Shown here: one piece after another, positions 1 through 5,960 of the stretch
Position numbering within the stretch: the stretch's first letter is position 1
How the letters are laid out: every line of letters begins with the position of its first letter
Source: Chloroflexota bacterium
GTDB lineage: Bacteria; Chloroflexota; UBA6077; CF-72
DNA length: 6,581 nucleotides
Direction: 5' to 3'
Assembly (NCBI GenBank): GCA_019242065.1
Contig: JAFAWJ010001105.1
Span: forward strand, 1 to 6,581
Program-made: the position numbers and the translations under genes
Notes under the pieces: generated by a model
Databases searched by the model: none
Seen by the model: the letters and a program-made list of their open reading frames with translations, nothing else
What the model was told of the DNA's origin: nothing

Positions 1-1548
1 GGGCCGCACCGACGGCGCGGTCCACACGGGGGCGCCCACGTCCAGGTCGGTGATGTAGTCGCCGGTCGACGTCGATACCGAGAACACGTGGCCCACCGTG
101 CTGCCCGTATAGAGGGTCCCGCCAGCATCCAGCGCCGGTGAGCCGTACACCGAGCCGATGATGTTGAACTGCCACGTCAGCGCCCCACTCTGTGTGTTCA
201 GCGCGTAGATACCACCCTTGTTGGCACCAAAGTAGAGCGTGGAGCCGTCCGCGCTGAGGGCAGCGGTCGTCCAGATGCCAGCCAACTCGCGTTCGGCCTC
301 GTACATCCACTTCTGCTGGCCGCTCGGCGTGATCGCGTAAAAGTTGCTGTTGTTCGAGCCGATATACACGGTCCCGTCAGGACCAATCGACGCCGATGCG
401 CCACTGCCAATACCGTCCTGTCCGCGGTTCGGCCCGGCGGTGACCGGTGTGGTGACCAGCGGCGTCGGCCCCAGGTGCTCGCCGAAGTCAAAGTTCCACT
501 TGATCGACCCCTGGTTGCCCGATCCGCTCGGCGGCGAGACGGCATAGAGCGACCCGGTCAGCGCCGCGACATACACCGTGCCATCGGGCGCAATTGCTGG
601 CGCGACCTTGACCGTCTGCCCGAACTGAGCCTGCTGGCCGTTGCCGATCTGCGCCGTCCATTTGACCTGGCCACCGCTCGGATCGATCGCAAAGAGCACG
701 CCCGCGACGTTCACGATATACAGGGTGCCGTCAGGCCCCTGGCTCGGCGTGTTCTGTACATTGCCAGGCGGCAGATCCGTCTGCCAGACAACCTGGCCAT
801 CCTGGCCGCTGGCCGGTGCCTTGAGCGCGTACAGCGTGCCTTTGGCGGTCGCCCCGGTGCCGGTGGTGAACGAACAGTAGATCGTCGCACCGTCGCGGCC
901 GACCACCGGCGTGCAGTGGAACGGCGAGCCATTGGCGGGCCGGAAGCTCCACGCCAGATCCAGGGCATTGGCTGAGGTGGGACTGTCCTTGAGAGCAAAG
1001 AGCCAGCCTGGGAAGTTCGTGGCGTAGATCGTGCCGTCGGGACCGATCGACGTCGAGCTTTGAATGTCGGCGGTCGGTACCAGCGCATCGTCGGGTCGAA
1101 AATCGGGCTGGCTGGTATCGAAGGTGCGCGTGATGGCCAACCGCTGCGAACCCATGTAGGGCGAGCGTCCGGTGTGCAGCGCGTCCATCTGATACTGGGG
1201 TTTGCCGACGGCAGGGCCAGCAGCCACTGCCGGCGAGGGTGAGGCGCTCGCCGCGACGGCCGGCGACGCCGATGGGACGACCGACGCCGCGGGACTAGCG
1301 GCTGGCGCGGGGGCGGGTGAGGCGCCCGCGGCAACGGCCGGCGACGCTGCCGGCGATGTGCCTGCCACGGGTGAGCTGGCAGATGCGGGAGTTGGCGGCG
1401 CCGCGGTCGTCGGCGCGGGAGACGCCGCCGGCGCACTGGTGACCACGATCGGCTGTGGCTGGCTCTGGCAAGCCGCCAACAGACTCGTGCCACCTATCGC
1501 CAGGACTCCCGCGCCGCCAGCGAGGAATTGACGGCGAGTCAGGCTCAT
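1..1548 (-). CDS. Tat-exported lipoprotein with PQQ-type beta-propeller (partial, 3' end beyond window)
   Basis: The frame is open from an ATG at 1548 to the left edge (516 codons, no stop), so the C-terminus is missing. The N-terminus has a twin-arginine signal, SLTRRQFLAGG (residues 2-12), a hydrophobic stretch, and a lipobox LAAC with the lipidated cysteine at residue 27. An Ala/Pro/Ser-rich linker runs from about 28 to 115. From about 118 the protein is a beta-propeller: GPDGTIY-like motifs, each followed by a F/YAL/I strand, recur near residues 168, 215, 270, 319, 387, 430 and 473. That spacing is typical of PQQ-like/WD-type blades of 40-70 residues. I see no quinoprotein dehydrogenase active site, so a scaffold, binding or electron-transfer partner role is more likely than catalysis. 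It would act on the outer face of the membrane. It is the third gene of the leftward run, 23 bp after the small secreted protein, so co-transcription with the molybdoenzyme is likely. The fold is well supported; the function is not known. Confidence 0.9.
   Translation of the reverse strand, partial: MSLTRRQFLAGGAGVLAIGGTSLLAACQSQPQPIVVTSAPAASPAPTTAAPPTPASASSPVAGTSPAASPAVAAGASPAPAPAASPAASVVPSASPAVAASASPSPAVAAGPAVGKPQYQMDALHTGRSPYMGSQRLAITRTFDTSQPDFRPDDALVPTADIQSSTSIGPDGTIYATNFPGWLFALKDSPTSANALDLAWSFRPANGSPFHCTPVVGRDGATIYCSFTTGTGATAKGTLYALKAPASGQDGQVVWQTDLPPGNVQNTPSQGPDGTLYIVNVAGVLFAIDPSGGQVKWTAQIGNGQQAQFGQTVKVAPAIAPDGTVYVAALTGSLYAVSPPSGSGNQGSIKWNFDFGEHLGPTPLVTTPVTAGPNRGQDGIGSGASASIGPDGTVYIGSNNSNFYAITPSGQQKWMYEAERELAGIWTTAALSADGSTLYFGANKGGIYALNTQSGALTWQFNIIGSVYGSPALDAGGTLYTGSTVGHVFSVSTSTGDYITDLDVGAPVWTAPSVRP
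1238..1348. repeat. Degenerate direct repeat encoding the SPAVAA-type linker
   Basis: Two copies of a roughly 33-bp unit lie at 1238-1270 and 1316-1348, exactly 78 bp (26 codons) apart, and both contain the core ACGGCCGGCGACGC. On the minus strand both encode SPAVAA followed by Ala/Ser/Pro within the linker between the lipid anchor and the propeller. The in-frame spacing suggests the linker grew by duplication. Such linkers vary readily in length, so this is a likely polymorphic site. Confidence 0.7.
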
Positions 1549-1560
1549 CGCGCAACGTGT

Positions 1561-1567
1561 TCCTCCT
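1561..1567 (-). promoter_or_regulatory. Shine-Dalgarno site of the beta-propeller lipoprotein
   Basis: The minus strand reads AGGAGGA here, followed by 12 bases and then ATG at 1548. The motif is near-perfect but the spacer is long. No other in-frame start lies between it and the ATG, and the Tat motif begins right after this ATG, so the start is well supported. The site lies in the 23-bp gap after the upstream gene's stop codon. Confidence 0.7.
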
Positions 1568-1571
1568 GTGT

Positions 1572-2207
1572 TCAGTCAGCCTGGGCCGCATACATGGCCG
1601 CGACCGCGCAGGTCTCGTGCTGTTGCATGAGAATCAGATCGGTCTGCGAGTCCCCCGAACGCACGAAGACGTTCTCGCCCACCGCGGCACCCACGTCGGG
1701 ACAGCCAGTGGCTAGATCGACGGTGTAGATGCTCCCAGACGGATCTTCTACCACGATTGCGTTCGAGCCGTCTTGAAGGACCTGCATCAGCATCAGCGGT
1801 TCGACCGACCCCTGTGCCGGCGACTCGGTCGGCAGCGCCGCGTCGGTCGCGTCTGGCTGTGGCGTCACGGGTGGATACAGGCCGTTGTGCCAGTTGCCGG
1901 ACCAGTACTCCAGCCCGGAGCTGGTGAGGGCCCAGTGGTCGCTGCCCGAGGCGAACACGGACATACCGTCGGGACGGTGAATGGCGAGCCCAGTGGAGGT
2001 CAGCTGAATCGTGTCGCCGCTGGCGTCGGTGCGCGGGCAGTTGGCGGGGTCGCCCATGACGGCGCCGAGCTGCGACTGGAGGCCGGCAAACTCGGCCGCG
2101 AACTGGGAGCAGTCCGTCTGCGCGAGGGCCGTCGCCTGTGTCGCGACTGTGAGACCTGTTACCAGGACGAGCGCAAAGGTTAGGCGTCCCGTAACCGTCA
2201 CCCTCAT
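1572..2207 (-). CDS. Small secreted protein with four cysteines, unknown function
   Basis: The protein has 211 residues from the ATG at 2207. A Sec-type signal peptide covers residues 1-29: Arg near the N-terminus, hydrophobic core about 10-20, and an ALA cleavage site before Q30. The mature protein has exactly four cysteines (33, 57, 169, 200), which could form two disulfides. It appears to have two parts. The first (about 31-112) contains a short internal echo, QLTSTGLAI (68-76) and ALTSSGLEY (93-101). A Pro/Thr-rich linker (about 113-133) joins it to a second part (about 134-211) with a strand-turn motif, SGSIYTVDLATG, that resembles a single propeller-blade strand. There are too few such motifs to form a propeller. 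I do not recognise the family. It sits between the molybdoenzyme and the beta-propeller lipoprotein genes on the same strand, so it probably acts outside the membrane with them. A TTG start at 2243 would add 12 residues but has no ribosome site and would put extra sequence before the signal peptide. Confidence 0.85.
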   Translation of the reverse strand: MRVTVTGRLTFALVLVTGLTVATQATALAQTDCSQFAAEFAGLQSQLGAVMGDPANCPRTDASGDTIQLTSTGLAIHRPDGMSVFASGSDHWALTSSGLEYWSGNWHNGLYPPVTPQPDATDAALPTESPAQGSVEPLMLMQVLQDGSNAIVVEDPSGSIYTVDLATGCPDVGAAVGENVFVRSGDSQTDLILMQQHETCAVAAMYAAQAD

Positions 2208-2215
2208 CAGCGCGA

Positions 2216-2220
2216 CCTTA
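2216..2220 (-). promoter_or_regulatory. Shine-Dalgarno site fixing the start of the small secreted protein
   Basis: The minus strand reads TAAGG here, then 8 bases, then ATG at 2207. This is good spacing and favours 2207 over the in-frame TTG at 2243. It lies in the 59-bp gap after the molybdoenzyme stop (TAG at 2269-2267). I see no convincing terminator hairpin in that gap, which fits read-through within one operon. Confidence 0.6.
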
Positions 2221-2266
2221 CTCAGAATTCGCGGTGGGGACAAGCGGCGAGGGGTCAGGTCAGGGG

Positions 2267-4048
2267 CTAGCCGAGCTCCAGGTGTGGCCAGCCGGTGCCG
2301 CCGTTCGGCTCCGGGAGGGTGAAGGCCTGCTCCTGGACGGCGCCGGTGCCGTCGGTGGCTCGCGCCAGCAGCGCCACTTTCGAACCTGGCCCAGGCGTGA
2401 AGCTGCCGCGCCAGCGGACCCAGACGTCCTGCGCCGGCGGCGGCTCGACCAACTCGGCGACCTGCCAGCTCTCGCCGCCATTCGAGGTGAATTCCACCTG
2501 CTGAATGCCGCGCGATCCGGCATACGCCACGCCGCTGATCTCGTTGGCTCCAGGCAGGAGCGTCGAATCCGGCCCAGGGCTGTCAATCCGCGCCATGGTG
2601 CGCACGATCGCGTCCTTGCTCCAGTTGCGCTGCGCGTACCAGTCGAGGAACTCGCGCGTCATGGGCCGCATGCCGATCACCCACTTCGGGTTCTTCAACC
2701 CGTAGCGACCCGGCACCAGGAGGCGGGCGGGATACCCGTGTTCGTAAGGCAGCACCTCGCCGTTCATTTCGTAGACCAGCAGCGTGCCAGGATCCATGGC
2801 CACGTCCATGGGCAGAGCGCTGGTGTATTCGTCGGCGGACAGCACGGCCAGCCACACGGCACCCGGATTCGGACCACCCGTCAGCGCCAGGATGTCCTTG
2901 ACCGCCACCCCTTTCCACTGCGCGGTGCTGATCAGCTCCGCCCCAAATGGCGCAAGCTCGGGTTTACCGACAAAGTTCGAAATGCATTCGAGCGTCTTGG
3001 TCACCTGCACGGCTGGCATCCGGCGCAAGGTCGCATAGTCCAGTTGGAAGCTGCGTTGCACTTCGCCGTCCACCAGCAGCCGCCAGCCATTCGCCGCCAG
3101 CTCCGGATCCCCGCCGGCGTTTTTGGTCACCACGTAGAAATCGGCGTTACTGGTAAATTCCGACGCGAGTTGGCCCGCCGTTCGACCCGACTGCAGCACC
3201 GCGCCATCCTTGTCACGCTGCAGTGTCCGCGGCGGTGCGGGCTTGGGCAGCGCTGGCGTGGCGTTGACGGCGACCGTTGGCGTCGCCGGAGCAGGCGCCT
3301 GGGCAACCGGCGTGGAGACCACTTGCGGATGTGGATTCGGCTCGTCCAGACCACCCGACGGCAACGGCTCCTGCGGATCGACCAGCACGATGGCTGGGGC
3401 ACGCGCGGTCGTCGGAAAGAGCACGCCGCTCATGTACGCGGCGACATAAGCCGCGCCGGTGCCGGTGACGGCCGCCACCAACGTCCGTCGCTGCTGCACG
3501 GGCACGCTCAGCGCGCGCTCGAAATCACCACTCGCGTCCAGCCACGCGCGGACCACGACCAGCACCGCCCCATACGACAAACTGATCGCCAGGTAGCCGA
3601 GCACCGCCGCGGCCGCACCGTCCGGCAAGGCGCTGGCGAAGACGCCGGCCGACGTCAACGGCATGATGACCAGCATGACCGCCAACCACACCGCCGGTCC
3701 CAGGCTGGCCAGGATCAGGCTGGACCATCCACGGTGGAGCGCGGCGTAGCCGAGCCACGCCAGCAGCGCCAGGATGAGGACCACCGCCGCGTCCAGCCCG
3801 TAGCGCTTGGCGTCGAAACCGAACTGCTGCAGCATGGCTTCGAACAGGCCCGGCGGCACGAACAGCAGCAGCCATTCCATCAATCGCTCGGGAATCGAGC
3901 GGACTCCGAGGGTGGACCGCAGCAGCAGCATGCCGATCCCGAACACCAGCGACGCTGCCAGGCCACCGACGATCGCGGCTGTATCGCGTCCCTGCACGGG
4001 CTCCCGCTTGGGCTGCCGGCGACGCGAGGCATTCACGGTCACGTGCAC
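2267..4048 (-). CDS. Membrane-anchored molybdopterin oxidoreductase, sulfite-oxidase fold, internal Tat motif
   Basis: 593 residues, GTG start. After a basic N-terminus (RRRQPKRE, 9-16) there are hydrophobic helices at about 24-43, 86-104, 111-130, 146-166 and 189-210. A segment at 56-76 looks amphipathic. A twin arginine (187-188, VQQRRTLVA) immediately precedes the fifth helix. A Pro/Ala/Thr linker (about 211-275) leads to the molybdopterin-binding domain (about 299-470). In it, Cys355 of TLECISN is the expected molybdenum ligand, and NGEVLPYEHGYPARLLVPGR (429-448) is the conserved family motif around the active site. Residues 484-590 form the Ig-like C-terminal domain seen in this family. 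Five helices with the N-terminus inside put the catalytic domain outside. The sulfite-oxidase cysteine motif C-x-G-N-R-R is not conserved (here C-I-S-N-F-V-G), so the substrate is open. It heads a leftward run with two exported proteins. The exact start is uncertain: GTG codons at residues 3 and 5 are alternatives. Confidence 0.93.
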   Translation of the reverse strand: MHVTVNASRRRQPKREPVQGRDTAAIVGGLAASLVFGIGMLLLRSTLGVRSIPERLMEWLLLFVPPGLFEAMLQQFGFDAKRYGLDAAVVLILALLAWLGYAALHRGWSSLILASLGPAVWLAVMLVIMPLTSAGVFASALPDGAAAAVLGYLAISLSYGAVLVVVRAWLDASGDFERALSVPVQQRRTLVAAVTGTGAAYVAAYMSGVLFPTTARAPAIVLVDPQEPLPSGGLDEPNPHPQVVSTPVAQAPAPATPTVAVNATPALPKPAPPRTLQRDKDGAVLQSGRTAGQLASEFTSNADFYVVTKNAGGDPELAANGWRLLVDGEVQRSFQLDYATLRRMPAVQVTKTLECISNFVGKPELAPFGAELISTAQWKGVAVKDILALTGGPNPGAVWLAVLSADEYTSALPMDVAMDPGTLLVYEMNGEVLPYEHGYPARLLVPGRYGLKNPKWVIGMRPMTREFLDWYAQRNWSKDAIVRTMARIDSPGPDSTLLPGANEISGVAYAGSRGIQQVEFTSNGGESWQVAELVEPPPAQDVWVRWRGSFTPGPGSKVALLARATDGTGAVQEQAFTLPEPNGGTGWPHLELG

Positions 4049-4137
4049 TGGATACTACTTCTTGATTCGGCGGAGCCAGTCTTTACGCATCCGACATACG
4101 TTGTCCATGCGTAATCCACCGTGAGCGCCAACTGCAC
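4049..4137. promoter_or_regulatory. Divergent intergenic region between two molybdoenzyme paralogues
   Basis: These 89 bp separate the two divergent start codons and must hold promoters for both arms unless transcription starts elsewhere. The region is richer in A/T than the flanking genes. I cannot assign clear -35/-10 pairs. Weak -10-like hexamers are TAATCC at 4112-4117 on the plus strand, and TAAAGA (4085-4080) and TAGTAT (4057-4052) on the minus strand. Neither start has a strong ribosome site. The rightward ATG at 4138 has only GTGAG at 4121, and the leftward GTG at 4048 has only AGAAG 9 bases upstream. Confidence 0.6.
4083..4114. promoter_or_regulatory. Inverted repeat, candidate operator shared by both arms
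   Basis: TTACGCAT (4083-4090) and ATGCGTAA (4107-4114) are perfect 8-bp inverted arms separated by 16 bp. Inside them is a second dyad, GACA-TACGT-TGTC (4093-4105), centred within half a base of the outer one. The arrangement lies close to the midpoint of the divergent intergenic region. Its length and lack of a T-run argue against a terminator. It looks like a binding site for a dimeric regulator that would affect both promoters. No regulator gene of a recognised DNA-binding class is adjacent in this window. Confidence 0.55.
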
Positions 4138-5934
4138 ATGAGGCCAGCCACAGATCGGACCATACGGCGATGGAGTGCGGTCGGCGTCGCTGTGGCGGCG
4201 ATGGTCGTTGCGATGGCGTTGCAGCAGGGCATTCGCAGCGCCTGGCAGGTGCGCACGCTGCCCGAGCGCGTGATGGAGACGCTGCTGGTGTTCGTCCCAC
4301 TCGACCTGTTCGAGCGCGGGCTGCAGCAGTTCGGGGCCAGCGCCAAGGACATTGCCCTCGTCGGCGCGTACGTGGGCATGGCCGGGTTGCTCGTGGTCGT
4401 CGGCTGGTTCGCGGTCCGCACCGTCGATGGTTGGCTGGTGCTGGGAGTCGGATGCGTCCTGTGGCTGGTGGCGATGGTCGTGGTCATGCCGCTGACGGGC
4501 GCCGGACTCTTCGCGCGCGGACTATTCACCAGTCCGCTGCTGACCGATGCCGCCTATGTGTGCGTCTTCGGAGGATACGCCGCGGTGCTGGCGATTGGCA
4601 CCGGGCTCCTGACCTGGCTCGACCCCGGCCGATACGAAGCGCCCGAAGAAACCGCGATCCTCGAACGGCGCAGTCTGCTGGCCGGCCTGGGGGGCACCGT
4701 CGTCGCGCTCGTGGCCTTCGAGCTTGCGCGCTCCACGGCAGGTGCAGGCGGCGGCGCTGCCGTTCAATCCAGCCTGCCCTTGGCGGCGGCCCCCACGCAG
4801 CCGCCGACCTCGAACCCGACCGCCACCCTGCCAGCCGCGACTGCCGCGCCGAGCGGTGCGCCGCCCACGGCTGGCCTGTCGGCGCCGACGACCGTGGTTG
4901 CCGTCCCGGCACCTGTGCCCGCGCCAACTGCCGTTGCGGCCGCCGCATTTCCAACACCGCCACCCGTTCGCACGCTCGCCCGCGACCAGGATGGCTCGCT
5001 GACCGCCGCCGGTCGGCCGCCGGGCAGTCTGGCGCCGCCAATCACCAGCAACGCGGACTTCTATATCGTGACGAAAAACGCGGTCGCCGATCCGGTTGCT
5101 GACGCCAACACCTGGCGGCTGATCGTCGACGGCCAGGTCGACCATCCGGTGCAGGTGGACTACGCCACGCTGCTGGCGCTGCCGTACGTCGACGTGACCA
5201 AGACGCTGGAATGCATCTCGAACCTGACCGCGGGCTGCAGCATGGCGAGCTTCGGGTGCGACCTGATGTCCACGGCCGTCTGGCGCGGCGTCGCGGCCAG
5301 CGACGTGCTCAACCTGGCCGGCGGTTTGAAATCCAATGTCGTCGACGTTGCGTTCTTGTCCATGGACGAGTTCTCGTCAGGGCTGCCGGCCGAGGTCGTC
5401 ATGGATCCCGGCACGCTCGTCGTGTACCAGATGAACGGCGAAGTGCTGCCGCGCGAGCACGGCTACCCGGCACGTCTGCTGGTGCCGGGTCGATACGGGA
5501 TGAAGAATCCCAAGTGGCTGGCCGGCATTCGCGCGCTGGATCAGCCGTACGCCGACTGGTACCAGCAGCGCGGGTGGACGCGCGACGGCCTTATCAAAAC
5601 GATGTCACGCATCGACGTACCGGCCGACGGGGCCACACTGACAAGCGGTCCGCAGCGTGTAGCCGGCGTCGCCTACGCGGGACTGCGCGGCATCACGCGG
5701 GTCGAGGTCAGCGCCGACGGCGGCAGTACCTGGCAGCCGGTGTCAATCCCGGAGCCCGCCGCCGGACCCGATGCCATGGTGCGCTGGGAAGGCACGTTTC
5801 AGATGGGCTCGGCACCCGTCAACCTGGTCGTGCGCGCCACCGACGGCAGCGGCGCCGTTCAGTCCGACGACTTTGGCCTACCGGCCCCAGACGGCAGCTG
5901 GGGACAGGACAGCATCACCGTCCAGCCAGCCTGA
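4138..5934 (+). CDS. Membrane-anchored molybdopterin oxidoreductase, paralogue of the divergent gene
   Basis: 598 residues with the same domain order as the divergent gene. Hydrophobic helices lie at about 12-28, 73-92, 98-118, 138-160 and 181-196. A twin arginine (177-178, ILERRSLLAGLGG) precedes the last helix and is a better Tat match than in the partner. An Ala/Pro/Thr-rich linker spans about 199-277, the molybdopterin domain about 302-475, and the Ig-like C-terminal domain about 488-590. Cys359 in TLECISN is the expected molybdenum ligand, and NGEVLPREHGYPARLLVPGR (433-452) is conserved. Across a 60-residue block starting at TSNADFY I count 41 identities with the partner. Differences include two extra cysteines, C367 and C374, just after the ligand. 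As in the partner, the sulfite-oxidase arginines after the ligand cysteine are missing, so I assign no substrate. The ATG is the only plausible start nearby, although its ribosome site is weak. The downstream gene follows after 26 bp on the same strand. Confidence 0.93.
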   Translation: MRPATDRTIRRWSAVGVAVAAMVVAMALQQGIRSAWQVRTLPERVMETLLVFVPLDLFERGLQQFGASAKDIALVGAYVGMAGLLVVVGWFAVRTVDGWLVLGVGCVLWLVAMVVVMPLTGAGLFARGLFTSPLLTDAAYVCVFGGYAAVLAIGTGLLTWLDPGRYEAPEETAILERRSLLAGLGGTVVALVAFELARSTAGAGGGAAVQSSLPLAAAPTQPPTSNPTATLPAATAAPSGAPPTAGLSAPTTVVAVPAPVPAPTAVAAAAFPTPPPVRTLARDQDGSLTAAGRPPGSLAPPITSNADFYIVTKNAVADPVADANTWRLIVDGQVDHPVQVDYATLLALPYVDVTKTLECISNLTAGCSMASFGCDLMSTAVWRGVAASDVLNLAGGLKSNVVDVAFLSMDEFSSGLPAEVVMDPGTLVVYQMNGEVLPREHGYPARLLVPGRYGMKNPKWLAGIRALDQPYADWYQQRGWTRDGLIKTMSRIDVPADGATLTSGPQRVAGVAYAGLRGITRVEVSADGGSTWQPVSIPEPAAGPDAMVRWEGTFQMGSAPVNLVVRATDGSGAVQSDDFGLPAPDGSWGQDSITVQPA

Positions 5935-5944
5935 AGGCATGCCG

Positions 5945-5960
5945 TAGTATTAGAGGTCCC
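5945..5960 (+). promoter_or_regulatory. Possible -10 element and ribosome site before the PATAN-like gene
   Basis: TAGTAT (5945-5950) resembles a -10 hexamer and is followed by GAGG (5953-5956), 4 bases before the GTG at 5961. No clear -35 element is present. The GAGG spacing is short, so either a weak Shine-Dalgarno or a near-leaderless transcript could start this gene. With only 26 bp after the preceding stop, co-transcription from upstream is equally possible. Confidence 0.35.

Noticed and set aside
711..1493. A 260-codon minus-strand open frame within the beta-propeller gene.
   Set aside because: It is on the same strand but in another frame, Arg/Pro-rich with no motif. The frame starting at 1548 has a Tat signal, a lipobox and propeller repeats.
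1..1548. Calling the beta-propeller protein a PQQ-dependent alcohol or glucose dehydrogenase.
   Set aside because: Only blade motifs are seen. I find no vicinal cysteine pair, no haem motif and no catalytic signature, and the long Tat-lipoprotein linker suggests a non-enzymatic partner.
2265..2276. Small palindromes GGCTAGCC and GAGCTC at the end of the leftward molybdoenzyme, considered as a terminator.
   Set aside because: They are short, with no extended stem and no following T-run. The next gene starts 59 bp on with its own ribosome site, so read-through is more likely.
2234..4114. A 626-codon plus-strand open frame covering the whole leftward molybdoenzyme on the opposite strand.
   Set aside because: Its translation is rich in Arg, His and Gln with no recognisable domain, signal or motif. 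It mirrors a confidently identified gene in high-GC DNA, where strong third-position bias removes stops from the antisense frame.
4170..5102. A 310-codon plus-strand open frame overlapping the rightward molybdoenzyme.
   Set aside because: Arg/Ala-rich low-complexity translation in an alternative frame of a clearly real gene. It has no start context or domain.
4522..5145. Overlapping minus-strand open frames opposite the linker region of the rightward enzyme.
   Set aside because: They lie opposite an Ala/Pro-rich linker, which gives long stop-free antisense frames in GC-rich DNA. The translations are Arg/Gly-rich with no features.
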